DNA of 64,000 nucleotides. It comes from Microbacterium bovistercoris (GTDB lineage Bacteria; Actinomycetota; Actinomycetes; Actinomycetales; Microbacteriaceae). Position numbers and translations under genes: made by a program. Where the stretch lies: contig NZ_QUAB01000047.1 in the NCBI RefSeq assembly GCF_003387575.1, positions 62,001 through 126,000 of the forward strand, given 5' to 3'. Below the pieces are notes generated by a model. The model made no database searches. It was not told the DNA's origin and worked only from the letters and a program-made list of their open reading frames with translations. This document shows, piece after piece, positions 1 to 8,517 of the stretch. Position 1 is the first letter of the stretch, and every line of letters starts with the position of its first letter.

Positions 1-432
1 GAAGAGCGCGCGCTCCCAGGCCTTCGCGACCTCCACCGAGAACCCGGTGCCGATCTCTCCGTTCGACTCGGTCATCGGCCTGTCCTCGGAGTGCCGGTAG
101 ATCGTCGCCGTCGAGGAGTCCACCCACAGTGCCGGCGGGGTTGTGGCCCGTGCGATCGCGCGGCTGAGCGCGGCCGTCGTGTCGAGCCGGGACGAGAAGA
201 TCTCGGCCCGGTTCTCGGGCGTGTAACGGCAGTTCACGCTCTTGCCGGCGAGCCCGATCACGAGATCCGAGCCGTCCACGGCGGCGTCGATCCCGGACTG
301 ATCGGCCCAGCTCAGGTCGGCGCCGGAGCGCGATACGGTGACGACCTCGCGGCCCTGGGCCCGATGATGCTCCACGAGACGGCGCCCCATGAAACCCGAG
401 GAACCGCCGATCACGACCCGGCCGCCGGTCAT
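1..432 (-). CDS. TIGR01777-type NAD(P)-dependent epimerase, 3' part cut by window edge
   Basis: The start is an ATG at 430-432 and the gene runs off the left edge, so about 144 N-terminal residues are visible. They begin with a Rossmann dinucleotide-binding stretch (VVIGGSSGFMGRRLVE) at about residues 6-21. The later NCRYTPENRAEIFSSRLDTT region and the WVDSSTATIY segment are typical of the YfcH/TIGR01777 epimerase family. The substrate of this family is not firmly known. The start codon overlaps the stop of the upstream DUF4166 gene (ATGA), so the two are probably translationally coupled. DUF4166 proteins are often found next to, or fused with, this epimerase type, which supports both calls. 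Confidence 0.85.
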   Translation of the reverse strand, partial: MTGGRVVIGGSSGFMGRRLVEHHRAQGREVVTVSRSGADLSWADQSGIDAAVDGSDLVIGLAGKSVNCRYTPENRAEIFSSRLDTTAALSRAIARATTPPALWVDSSTATIYRHSEDRPMTESNGEIGTGFSVEVAKAWERALF

Positions 433-1052
433 CGCGCGTCCTCCTCGATGCGGTACGTGAACGTCCCGCCGTACTCGTACACGCGGCCGATGATCGGCGC
501 GTCGATCGTGACGTCCACCCGCTGAGCCCCGGTGGCGGCGTCATGCGCCTCGCGCAGTCGGACGACGGGGGAGAGGACCGCGGGAATGCGGAGCCTGAGC
601 GGGCCGATCCGCAGTCCGACGGCTCTGCTTCGCAGCCGCATGGTGCCACCGCTCGCCTGCACGTCGAAACTCGCCGTCGCCGTCGCCAGCGCCGGCCGGC
701 CGATCGCATCGACCAGGCGGCCCTGGGGCGTGAGGGCGACCGAGTCGCGCATGACCCACGGTCCGCCCGGAAGCTGCAGGATGCGTTCCGCGACGGCGCG
801 CCCGGCCTCGATGCGGTTCTCCACGCGGAACGGGACGCCGGTGTGCCAGCCGGCGACGAGGACGCCTCTGCGCTGCAGGGGGCGCAGGAACGGGTTCAGC
901 CAGCGTCGCCGGGTGCCGACCCGCTCGAACGTCCCCTCGCCGACGCCCACCTGGCCCGGCGCGACGCCCGAGAAGTACGCGCGCAGGGCGGGGTGGAGGT
1001 CATCCATGCGCTGTCCCAGTGCGCGGGCATAGGGCGAGGTCGAGAACCGCAT
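429..1052 (-). CDS. DUF4166 domain protein
   Basis: A 207-residue protein of unknown biochemical role that looks like one DUF4166 domain. It begins MRFSTSPYARALG, with PALRAYFSG near residue 25 and a C-terminal RVYEYGGTFTYRIEE. I chose the ATG at 1052 rather than upstream in-frame codons for two reasons: the homologous part begins there, and a -10 box (TACCCT, 1059-1064) lies 6 bases before it, implying a leaderless message. The stop overlaps the start of the downstream epimerase gene. Function unknown; the partner suggests a redox or epimerisation role on a small molecule. Confidence 0.8.
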   Translation of the reverse strand: MRFSTSPYARALGQRMDDLHPALRAYFSGVAPGQVGVGEGTFERVGTRRRWLNPFLRPLQRRGVLVAGWHTGVPFRVENRIEAGRAVAERILQLPGGPWVMRDSVALTPQGRLVDAIGRPALATATASFDVQASGGTMRLRSRAVGLRIGPLRLRIPAVLSPVVRLREAHDAATGAQRVDVTIDAPIIGRVYEYGGTFTYRIEEDAR

Positions 1053-1058
1053 GACCTC

Positions 1059-1087
1059 AGGGTAGCCAGCTAATTGAACATGTTCAA
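1059..1087 (-). promoter_or_regulatory. Promoter with 14-bp palindromic operator over the -35
   Basis: On the minus strand TTGAAC (1087-1082), a 17-base spacer and TACCCT (1064-1059) form a good sigma-A-like promoter for the DUF4166 gene. The -35 box is one half of a perfect palindrome TTGAACATGTTCAA (1074-1087), so a dimeric repressor there would block polymerase. The half-site spacing (GAAC, 2 bases, GTTC) is too short for the actinobacterial LexA box, which has 4. No obvious partner regulator is adjacent. Confidence 0.65.
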
Positions 1088-1134
1088 GAATGCGCTCGCG
1101 CGCACGACGAGACCTCGCCGCATCGACCGCGCGG

Positions 1135-2325
1135 TCAGCGGCCCCTGGCGACCAGGGCGTCGACGTTCGCCGGCGACAGCACGTGCCTCGCGACCATGAT
1201 CGCGGCACCCAGCACTGCCGCGCGCTCGCCGGCCTGGGTCTGCACGATGGTGAGGTTCTGCGTGGCCAGCGGGATGGAGCGACGATACACCACTTCGCGG
1301 ACTCCGGCGAGCAGGTGCTCGCCGGCGCGGGCGATGCTGCCGCCCAGCACGATGATCGACGGGTTCAAGAGATTCACCACGGTCGCGAGCACCTCGCCCA
1401 CATCACGCCCCGCCTGCCGGGTCGCCTCGATGGCGGCTGAGTTGCCGGCTCGCACCAGGTCGGCGACGTCGGAGCTGCTGTCCGCAGGTATCCCGGCAGC
1501 GCGCAGGGCGCCCGCGATCGCGAAACCGCTGGCCAGGGCCTCGAGATCGCGCTCGTCCTGCGGGTCGCGGGTGCTGCCGCTCGCGCGCGGCACCTGCACG
1601 TGCCCCATGTCGCCGGCGGAGCCCTGTGCACCGCGCTGCAGTTCTCCGCCGGAGATGATGCCTGCGCCGATGCCGGTCGCGACCTTCACGAAGATCAGGT
1701 CCTGCACCTGCGGCCACGCGGTCACCTGCTCGCCGAGGGCGAGGATGTTCACGTCGTTGTCCACGAGGACGGGCACGTCGAACCTGCGCTGCACGTAGCG
1801 GGGGATGTCGAACCGGTCCCACCCCGGCATGATCGGCGGGTTCGTCGGGCGGCCGGTGGAGTGCTCGACGGGCCCGGGCACGCCGATGCCCACGCCGACC
1901 AGAGGTGCGCTGATCGAAGCTCCGTCAAGCAGCCGGGCCCCGTCGGAGAGGATCGCGTCGAGAAGCGACTCCGGACCGTCGGCGATGTCGATCGGCCGTG
2001 TGCCGGAGTCGAGGATCCGGCCTGACAGGTCCGCGACGGCCACCGTCGAGTGCGTCGCGCCGAGGTCGACGGCGAGCACGAGTCCGGCGACGGGGTTGAA
2101 CGCGACGCGGGCGGGCGGGCGCCCTCCGGTCGAGACGGCCTCTCCGGCAGGGGTGATGAGTCCGGCAGCCAGCAGCCCGTCGACGCGTGATGCGACGGTC
2201 GACCTGGCGAGGCCGGTCAGGTCGGCCAGTTCCGCCTTCGTGCGCGCGAGGCCGTCGCGAAGGATCTGGAAGATCTCTCCGGTGCCGGGATTCTGTGCCG
2301 TTCCCGGACGTGCCGCGTCAACCAT
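1135..2325 (-). CDS. ROK-family transcriptional repressor
   Basis: A 396-residue regulator: an N-terminal winged helix (about residues 15-70, LADLTGLARSTVASRVDGLL), then an ATP/sugar-binding ROK domain. The ROK domain shows a phosphate-binding LAVDLGATHSTVAV, GIGVPGPVEHSTG, VDNDVN and TGIGAGIISGGELQRGAQGSAGDMGH, which contains part of the ROK signature. The cysteines of the usual zinc motif of ROK sugar kinases are not evident, which fits a repressor rather than a kinase. It is divergent from the sugar operon starting at 2439 and is probably its local regulator. I prefer the ATG at 2325; a GTG 18 bases upstream (2343) is possible and neither has a good ribosome binding site. Confidence 0.88.
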   Translation of the reverse strand: MVDAARPGTAQNPGTGEIFQILRDGLARTKAELADLTGLARSTVASRVDGLLAAGLITPAGEAVSTGGRPPARVAFNPVAGLVLAVDLGATHSTVAVADLSGRILDSGTRPIDIADGPESLLDAILSDGARLLDGASISAPLVGVGIGVPGPVEHSTGRPTNPPIMPGWDRFDIPRYVQRRFDVPVLVDNDVNILALGEQVTAWPQVQDLIFVKVATGIGAGIISGGELQRGAQGSAGDMGHVQVPRASGSTRDPQDERDLEALASGFAIAGALRAAGIPADSSSDVADLVRAGNSAAIEATRQAGRDVGEVLATVVNLLNPSIIVLGGSIARAGEHLLAGVREVVYRRSIPLATQNLTIVQTQAGERAAVLGAAIMVARHVLSPANVDALVARGR

Positions 2326-2385
2326 TTCGTCAGTAAACCACACCTTATGACCGGGTCGCCGGATGCTTACGCACGTTCTTCATCG

Positions 2386-2413
2386 GACTTTTGACTGAGG
2401 GCTAGCAAAAGTC
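2386..2413. promoter_or_regulatory. Candidate ROK operator (inverted repeat)
   Basis: GACTTTTG (2386-2393) and CAAAAGTC (2406-2413) form a perfect 8-bp inverted repeat with a 12-bp spacer in the short region between the divergent ROK gene and sugar operon. T/A-rich arms separated by about one helical turn resemble known ROK repressor sites. A weak -10-like CAGACT (2426-2431) lies 7 bases before the ATG at 2439. Confidence 0.6.
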
Positions 2414-2438
2414 GCGGAGCTGTGTCAGACTCCCCAGC

Positions 2439-3548
2439 ATGACAACGGATGTCATTCGCGCAGCGGTCGGGACGATCCGCGCCGGGATCCTCGGGGCAGG
2501 GTTCATGGCGCGCGTGCACGCCGACGCCACCCGAGCAGTCGGCGGCGACCTCGTCGCGATCGCGGCCAGCACGCCCAGCAGGAGCGCGCTGGCCGCCACG
2601 ACCGTCGGTGCGCAGCGCGCGGCGCTCTCCGCGGACGAGCTGATCGCTGCGCCGGACGTCGACCTCGTGCATGTGTGCACGCCGAACTCCACTCACTCGG
2701 GGTTCGCCGCCGCCGCGCTCGGGGCGGGCAAGCACGTGGTGTGCGAGAAGCCGCTGGCGCTGTCGGCCGATGACGCAGCCCGACTGAGCGCGCTCGCCGC
2801 AGATTCCGGACGCGTCGCCGCCGTGCCCTTCGTCTACCGCTACCACCCGATGGTGAGGGAGGCCAGGGCCCGGGTGCAGCGCGGAGCTCTGGGGGCGCTG
2901 CTCACCCTCGACTGCGCATACCTTCAGGACTGGATGCTGCTGCCGACCGATGACGACTGGCGTGCCAGCGCGGAGCTGGGCGGACCGTCGAGGGCGTTCG
3001 CCGACATCGGCTCGCATCTCTGCGATCTCATCGAGTTCGTCATCGGGGAGCGGATCGCCGCGCTGTCCGCTCGCACCAGGACCGTGTTCGGCGAACGGGA
3101 CGGGCACGTCGTCGACAACGAGGACATCGCCGCCCTGCTCGTGCAGACCGCGTCAGGGGCGGTCGGCACCGTGCTGATCTCGCAGATGGCAGCGGGGCGC
3201 AAGAACGCGCTGACGGTGGAGCTGCATGGCAGTCACGAGTCCATCCGGTTCCAGCAGGAGCGACCGGAGGAGCTCTGGATCGGCGGCAGGACGGAGTCCC
3301 GGCTCCTGCTCCGCGATCCCGCCATGTCGTCGCCGGATTCCGCACGGCTCCAGCGCGTGCCGGCGGGGCATCCCATGGGGTACCTGGACGCGTTCACCTC
3401 TTTCATGGGCGATGTGCATTCGGCCATCGCCGGGGAGCAGCCCGACGGCCTGCCGACCTTCGCCGACGGCCTCCGTGCCGCGGTGCTCACCGAAGCGGTG
3501 CTGGCCTCCGCAGCCGAGGGCGGCCGAACGGTGGAGGTGAGGGGATGA
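2439..3548 (+). CDS. Gfo/Idh/MocA family oxidoreductase
   Basis: A 369-residue NAD(P)-dependent sugar or inositol dehydrogenase candidate. The Rossmann motif GILGAGFMARVH is at residues 16-27, the conserved EKP at 103-105 (CEKPLAL) carries the usual catalytic lysine, and the C-terminal half has a substrate motif (FADIGSHLCDLIEF). It is the first gene of a seven-gene operon and its end overlaps the ABC ATPase start (ATGA). Its position with a sugar importer and two TIM-barrel isomerases suggests it oxidises the imported sugar or polyol or a derivative. The exact substrate cannot be read from the sequence. Confidence 0.85.
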   Translation: MTTDVIRAAVGTIRAGILGAGFMARVHADATRAVGGDLVAIAASTPSRSALAATTVGAQRAALSADELIAAPDVDLVHVCTPNSTHSGFAAAALGAGKHVVCEKPLALSADDAARLSALAADSGRVAAVPFVYRYHPMVREARARVQRGALGALLTLDCAYLQDWMLLPTDDDWRASAELGGPSRAFADIGSHLCDLIEFVIGERIAALSARTRTVFGERDGHVVDNEDIAALLVQTASGAVGTVLISQMAAGRKNALTVELHGSHESIRFQQERPEELWIGGRTESRLLLRDPAMSSPDSARLQRVPAGHPMGYLDAFTSFMGDVHSAIAGEQPDGLPTFADGLRAAVLTEAVLASAAEGGRTVEVRG

Positions 3549-5074
3549 GCGCGATCGATGAGCGCCCCGTGCTGTCCGTGCACGGAGTCGGGAAGTCGTT
3601 CTTCGGCGTCCGGGTGCTCGGCGGGATCGACTTCGACGTCCGCGCCGGCGAGGTGCATGGGCTGGTCGGCGAGAACGGCGCAGGCAAGTCGACGCTGATG
3701 AAGATCATCGCCGGCGTGCAGCCGGCCGACGAGGGTCGCATCGATTACGACGGGGAAGAGGTGCGCTTCGCGCATCCTCGTCAGGCGATGGATGCCGGGA
3801 TCGTCACCGTCTTCCAGGAGTTCACCCTGCTGCCCGAGCGCACCGTCGCGCAGAACGTGTATCTGGGACGGGAGCCGCGCAGGTTCGGGTTCGTCGATCA
3901 GCGCGCCATGATCGAGCGCACCGGCGGGCTCCTCGACGACCTCGGGGTGGCGTTCATCGACCCGCGGGCGCGGGTCTCCTCGCTCACCGTCGCCGAGCAG
4001 CAGATCGTGGAGATCGTGAAGGCGCTGTCCTTCGACGCCAGGGTCATCTCGATGGACGAGCCCACCGCCGCCCTGAGCGATCGTGAGGTCGAGCTGCTCT
4101 ACGCGATCATCCATCGCCTCACGGCTCGCGGCGTGGCCGTGATCTACGTCTCGCACAGGCTGAAGGAGATCTTCGACCTGTGCGACCGGATCACCATCCT
4201 CAAGGACGGCCGGCTCGTCTCCACGGATCCCGCCGAAGCGCTCACCGCCGACGAACTGGTGCGGCGGATGGTGGGGCGGTCGATCACTTCCTACTTCCCC
4301 GACCGGCCGGAGGATGCCGTGGCCGGCGAGGTCCGGCTCGAGCTGAACGACTGCGGCAACGATTTCGTCGACGGGGTCTCGCTGGCGCTGCGTGCCGGAG
4401 AGATCGTGGGCATCGCGGGCCTGCAGGGCTCCGGGCGCACCGAACTGGTCGAGGGCGTCTTCGGCGTCCAGCCCTTCGCGAGGGGCACCATGCGCATCGA
4501 CGGCGCCGCTGCTCGCATCCGCAGCCCGCGTTCCGCGGTCCGCGCCGGGCTCGCGCTCGTCTCTGAGGACCGCAAGGCGCAGGGGCTCGCACTCGGGCAG
4601 TCCGTGCTCGACAACGCGCTGCTCGTGATCCGCAGTGTCTTCTCCGCCCGCACGGGTGCCGCGCGCCGCCAGGTCCCCGGCATCCTCGGCTCACTCGAGA
4701 TCAGCTCCCGCGGCGTCGACCAGGAGGCGCGCTACCTCTCCGGCGGCAACCAGCAGAAGGTGGTCCTGGCGAAGTGGCTGCTCACCGAGCCGCAGATCGT
4801 GCTCTTCGACGAGCCGACCCGCGGGATCGACGTGGGCGCCAAATACGCCGTCTACCAGCTGATGCGGGAACTCGCGGCGGAGGGAAGATCGGTGCTCATG
4901 GTGTCCAGCGAACTGCCGGAGGTGATCGGCATGAGCGACCGCATCCTCGTCATGCGCGACGGGGAACTCGTCGCCGAGCTTCCCGCCGGATCGGCGGAGC
5001 ACGACGTGCTGGCGGCGGCCGCCGGTGCCGAGCGCCCAGCGCACACGCCGACGGGGACGGGGGAGGGACGATGA
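3545..5074 (+). CDS. Sugar ABC transporter ATP-binding protein (RbsA/XylG type)
   Basis: A 509-residue protein with two fused nucleotide-binding domains. The first has Walker [10 protein letters not shown] at residues 42-50 and Walker B ISMDEPTAALSD. The second has a degenerate Walker A (GLQGSGRTE) but a good signature [14 protein letters not shown] and [15 protein letters not shown]. This asymmetry is normal for monosaccharide importers of the CUT2 class. It energises the two permeases that follow. The start overlaps the dehydrogenase stop and its own stop overlaps the next start (ATGA both times). Confidence 0.93.
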   Translation: MSAIDERPVLSVHGVGKSFFGVRVLGGIDFDVRAGEVHGLVGENGAGKSTLMKIIAGVQPADEGRIDYDGEEVRFAHPRQAMDAGIVTVFQEFTLLPERTVAQNVYLGREPRRFGFVDQRAMIERTGGLLDDLGVAFIDPRARVSSLTVAEQQIVEIVKALSFDARVISMDEPTAALSDREVELLYAIIHRLTARGVAVIYVSHRLKEIFDLCDRITILKDGRLVSTDPAEALTADELVRRMVGRSITSYFPDRPEDAVAGEVRLELNDCGNDFVDGVSLALRAGEIVGIAGLQGSGRTELVEGVFGVQPFARGTMRIDGAAARIRSPRSAVRAGLALVSEDRKAQGLALGQSVLDNALLVIRSVFSARTGAARRQVPGILGSLEISSRGVDQEARYLSGGNQQKVVLAKWLLTEPQIVLFDEPTRGIDVGAKYAVYQLMRELAAEGRSVLMVSSELPEVIGMSDRILVMRDGELVAELPAGSAEHDVLAAAAGAERPAHTPTGTGEGR

Positions 5075-6168
5075 AGCGCAGACGCATCGACTCGACGGTC
5101 ATCGTGCTCGGCATCCTCGTCGTGACCCTGATCGTCGGTGCCGTCCTGGTCGCGACGGAAGGGCGCAACTTCTTCAGCCCGGGCAACGTCCGCGACATCC
5201 TCACCGGAATGAGCGTGCTCGGCCTGGTCGCCATCGGGCAGACGCTCGTCGTGCTGGGCGCCTCCCTCGATCTGTCCGTGACCTACGTGATCAGTCTGTC
5301 CAGCCTGCTGGCGGCGACGCTGATGGCGGGCAACCCGGCGAACGTGCCGATGGCCGTTCTCGCGACGCTCGCGGTGTGCGCCGCGATCGGCCTGATCAAC
5401 GGAGTGATCGTCACGGTCCTCCGGGTGAACGGATTCATCGCGACGCTCGGCGTCGGCCTCATCCTCCAGGGTGTGCTGAACACGAACTTCGAGGGATCCG
5501 CCGGGCAGGTGCCGTGGGAGTTCCAGCTGATCGGTGCGACCGGGCTGGGTCCGGTTCCGGTGTCCACGATCATCATGATCGTGCTCGCCGTCGTCGTCTG
5601 GTTCCTGCTCGATCGCACGCGCACAGGTGCACACCTCTACGCCGTGGGCGGCGATCCCGAGATCGCCCGGCTGTCCGGGGTGCGCACGCGTCCGCCGCTG
5701 ATCGCGGCGCACGTGCTCTGTTCGGTGTTCGCCGGCCTCGCAGGGCTCCTGCTGGCCAGCCGCCTCGGCGTGGGGAGCCCCACGGTCGGGCAGCAGGGCG
5801 GGTACGCGCTGCTCTCGATCGCCGCGGTCGTGCTGGGCGGCACCCTGCTGCTCGGCGGCCGGGGCTCGATCTGGGGAACGATCGGCGGCGTCGCGATCCT
5901 CGCCGTCGTCGACAACGTCATGAGCGTCATGCAGATCAATCCGTTCCTCAAGGACGTCGTCCGCGGCGTTGTCATCGTCGCCGCCGTCGCCGTGTACAGC
6001 CGGCGCGCGATCGTGCGGCGCCGGCCGCGCTTCGGGCCGGGCGGCACGAGGACCGGGGGCGACGAGGCGGCGCGGAAGGCGGCGCCGGCCATGGCAGCCG
6101 CCGCCGCACAACTCGAGAACGCAGGCGGGACGGATGACGGCATCCTCGCGGAAGGAGACCGGTCATGA
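5071..6168 (+). CDS. Sugar ABC transporter permease (BPD_transp_2)
   Basis: A 365-residue polytopic membrane protein of the RbsC/XylH type. Hydrophobic helices start at residue 9, and the motifs VAIGQTLVVLGASLDLSV, NGFIATLGVGLILQG and AVVLGGTLLLGGRGSIWGT are characteristic of CUT2 permeases. About 50 charged and Ala-rich residues trail the last helix. It starts with the ATG at 5071, overlapping the ATPase stop, and ends overlapping the second permease gene. It probably pairs with that permease as a heterodimer. Confidence 0.92.
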   Translation: MKRRRIDSTVIVLGILVVTLIVGAVLVATEGRNFFSPGNVRDILTGMSVLGLVAIGQTLVVLGASLDLSVTYVISLSSLLAATLMAGNPANVPMAVLATLAVCAAIGLINGVIVTVLRVNGFIATLGVGLILQGVLNTNFEGSAGQVPWEFQLIGATGLGPVPVSTIIMIVLAVVVWFLLDRTRTGAHLYAVGGDPEIARLSGVRTRPPLIAAHVLCSVFAGLAGLLLASRLGVGSPTVGQQGGYALLSIAAVVLGGTLLLGGRGSIWGTIGGVAILAVVDNVMSVMQINPFLKDVVRGVVIVAAVAVYSRRAIVRRRPRFGPGGTRTGGDEAARKAAPAMAAAAAQLENAGGTDDGILAEGDRS

Positions 6169-7241
6169 GGTTCCTGCGTGCCCTGATCAGTCCGCGCGGA
6201 GCTGTCTTCCTGCTGCTGGTGATCCTGCTGGTCGCGATCATCCTGCTCAATCCGAACTTCGCCCAGCCGGGCCAGGTGATGCGCTTCATCCAGCGGGTCG
6301 CTCCCGTGGCGATCGTGGCGATCGGGCAGTACTTCGTGATCATCGCCGGCGAGTTCGACCTGTCTCAGGGATCGCTCATCACGGCGCAGGTGATCATCGC
6401 GGGGAACCTGGTCGGTCAGGACGACTCCCGCACCCTGCCCGTGCTGCTGCTGATGCTCGCCTTCGGCGTGCTCGTCGGCCTCGCCAACGGGCTGCTCACC
6501 ACGGTGCTGAAGGTGCCGTCGTTCATCGTGACACTGGGCATGATGCTGGCGCTGCTCGGCGGCGTGAAGTGGTGGACCGGGGGAGCGGCGACGGGCAACC
6601 CCGCCGACAGCTTCCGGCAGATCGGCCGAGGAGGCATCCGCGATCTGCCTCTGCTGGACTTCCTGCCCTGGGCGGTGCTGATCCTCGCCGCATGGCTGGC
6701 ACTGGGTATCTGGATCACGCGGAGGCCGCTGGGCAAGCTCCTGATCGCCGTCGGCGACAACGCCCGCGCGGTCGACTACGCCGGCGCCCGGCGGTCGCGC
6801 GTGACGATCCAGGCGTTCGTCATCTCCTCCGTATCCGCCTCGCTGAGCGCGGTGCTCCTGGTCGGCTACGCCGGCGTGCACCCGTCGGTCGGCACGGGCT
6901 ACGAGTTCACCGCGATCACAGCGGTCGTCCTGGGCGGCGTCGTCCTCGGAGGTGGCCGCGGGTGGATCGTCTCGGCCGTGGCCGGCGCCTTCGTGCTCGA
7001 GGCCCTGTTCCTGCTGCTGAACATCGCCGGGGTCCCCTCGACGCTGCGCGATGCGGTGCAGGGCGTCATCATCATCGCGGCGGTCGCCTACTCGGCCGTC
7101 TCGTTCCGCAGCCGCGCCAGGGGCGCGAGATCTTCTCCCGATCAGGGGAAGGAACAGGGCCCGCCCGCGGCGGATCCCGTTCACCCGTCCGCACCACAGG
7201 CCCTCGCCGAGGGACCCACAGAAACAAGAGGAGTGCAGTAA
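6165..7241 (+). CDS. Second sugar ABC transporter permease (BPD_transp_2)
   Basis: A 358-residue membrane protein paralogous to the preceding permease. It shares VAIGQYFVIIAGEFDLSQGS, PSFIVTLGMMLALLGG and AVVLGGVVLGGGRGW. Two different permeases behind one double-ATPase suggests a heterodimeric channel rather than the commoner homodimer. The ATGA overlap with the upstream permease and a TAATG overlap with the binding-protein gene imply one polycistronic message with coupled translation. Confidence 0.92.
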   Translation: MRFLRALISPRGAVFLLLVILLVAIILLNPNFAQPGQVMRFIQRVAPVAIVAIGQYFVIIAGEFDLSQGSLITAQVIIAGNLVGQDDSRTLPVLLLMLAFGVLVGLANGLLTTVLKVPSFIVTLGMMLALLGGVKWWTGGAATGNPADSFRQIGRGGIRDLPLLDFLPWAVLILAAWLALGIWITRRPLGKLLIAVGDNARAVDYAGARRSRVTIQAFVISSVSASLSAVLLVGYAGVHPSVGTGYEFTAITAVVLGGVVLGGGRGWIVSAVAGAFVLEALFLLLNIAGVPSTLRDAVQGVIIIAAVAYSAVSFRSRARGARSSPDQGKEQGPPAADPVHPSAPQALAEGPTETRGVQ

Positions 7242-8449
7242 TGCGACGATCAATGAAGATCGCCACCGCAGCGGTGGCCGTCTTCGGACTCATCGCGCTC
7301 GCCGGGTGCACCACCGACCCGTCCGTGGCGCCGCCGAAGTCCGAGGAACCGGGCGACTCGTCCGAAGCGAGCGAGTGGTTCGACCAGGAGCTGTTCGACA
7401 AGCAGGACGCCGAGCGCGACGTCGTGCCGGACGGGCCGGAGGACGAGCCCTACCTGCAGTACATCAACGCGGAGATGGTCGACACCTCCGAGTACAAGAG
7501 CGAGGGCGCGAAGAAGGCCTGCTTCGCGAACGCCTCGATCTCGAACCCCTGGCGGCAGACCGGGTGGATCACGATGAACGAGCAGCTGAAGGTGCTGCAG
7601 GAGGCCGGGGCCATCAGCTCGATGGAGACCCGCGATGCGCAGGACTCCGACGACACCCAGATCGCCGACATCGACTACTTCATCTCCGACGGCGACTGCG
7701 ACGTCTTCCTCATCTCGCCGAACAGCACGGCCGCGATGACACCGGCCGTCGAGCGCGCCTGCGAGACGGGCAAGCCCGTGATCGTGTTCGACCGCGGCGT
7801 GAACACCGACTGCCCCGTGACGTTCATCCACCCCATCGGCGGGTTCGCGTGGGGCATCGACACCGCTGAGTTCCTCATCGAGAACCTCGAGGAGGGCGAC
7901 AAGGTGGTGGGTCTGCGCATCCTCCCCGGTGTCGACGTGCTCGAGCAGCGCTGGGCCGGCGCGAAGAAGCTGTTCGACGAGGCGGGGATCGAGGCGGTCG
8001 ACCACTTCACCGGCGCCGACCCGGCAGAGATCAAGAGCATCATCAGCGACGAGCTCGCCAAGGGCGATGTCGACGGCATCTGGATGGATGCCGGTGACGG
8101 TGCGGTCGCGGCGATCGAGGCCTTCGAGGACGCCGGGGTCGACTACCCCGTGATGACCGGTGAGGACGAGATGAGCTTCCTGCGCAAGTGGAAGGAGACG
8201 GGGCTGACCGGGCTGGCGCCGGTGTACTCGAACTTCCAGTGGCGCACGCCTCTGCTCGCCGCGCAGAAGATCTTCGCCGGTGAGGAGGTGCCGCAGGAGT
8301 GGGTGCTCCCGCAGAGCCCGATCACCGTCGCGGAGCTCGACGAGTACCTCGCGGCGAACGAGGGGATGCCTGACGGCCACTACGCGAAGTTCGGCGGGGA
8401 GAATCTGCCGGGCTATCCGGACGTCTGGCAGAAGCGGGTCATCCCGTAA
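7241..8449 (+). CDS. Sugar ABC transporter substrate-binding lipoprotein
   Basis: A 402-residue periplasmic-binding-protein-like lipoprotein. The signal peptide ends in the lipobox LIALAGC, so Cys at about residue 23 would be lipidated. An acidic Pro/Ser/Glu/Asp-rich linker of about 60 residues follows, longer than in many family members. The sugar-binding fold starts near KKACFANASISNPWRQTGW, with SDGDCDVFLISPNSTAAMTPAVERACETGKP and FDRGVNTDCPV. It delivers the ligand to the permeases encoded just upstream. The ribosome binding site AGAGGAG precedes the ATG. The ligand is unknown. Confidence 0.88.
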   Translation: MRRSMKIATAAVAVFGLIALAGCTTDPSVAPPKSEEPGDSSEASEWFDQELFDKQDAERDVVPDGPEDEPYLQYINAEMVDTSEYKSEGAKKACFANASISNPWRQTGWITMNEQLKVLQEAGAISSMETRDAQDSDDTQIADIDYFISDGDCDVFLISPNSTAAMTPAVERACETGKPVIVFDRGVNTDCPVTFIHPIGGFAWGIDTAEFLIENLEEGDKVVGLRILPGVDVLEQRWAGAKKLFDEAGIEAVDHFTGADPAEIKSIISDELAKGDVDGIWMDAGDGAVAAIEAFEDAGVDYPVMTGEDEMSFLRKWKETGLTGLAPVYSNFQWRTPLLAAQKIFAGEEVPQEWVLPQSPITVAELDEYLAANEGMPDGHYAKFGGENLPGYPDVWQKRVIP

Positions 8450-8464
8450 GCAGGGACCCTGAAC

Positions 8465-8499
8465 GTGCGGCGGCCGGGGCGAGTCCCCGGTCGCCGCAC
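8465..8499 (+). terminator. Strong intra-operon hairpin
   Basis: GTGCGGCG (8465-8472) pairs with CGCCGCAC (8492-8499). The stem continues through a G-T wobble and CCGGGG/CCCCGG, giving about 15 bp around a CGAGT loop. No T-run follows. Lying just after the binding-protein gene and before the isomerase gene, it may stabilise the upstream mRNA end or partly terminate, giving more binding protein than enzyme. Confidence 0.6.
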
Positions 8500-8517
8500 C
8501 CACCGGAAGGAGCTCGG

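Noticed and set aside
1074..1087. TTGAACATGTTCAA as a LexA/SOS box
   Set aside because: The actinobacterial LexA box has GAAC-N4-GTTC; here the spacing is N2, so another regulator is more likely.
4243..4700. Second half of the RbsA-like ATPase as a degenerate, non-functional domain
   Set aside because: An altered Walker A in one half is normal for CUT2 sugar ATPases.
5637..7253. 538-residue and neighbouring 419-residue antisense frames over the sugar permeases
   Set aside because: His/Asp/Gln-rich composition is the mirror of membrane-protein codons; the sense strand encodes permeases.
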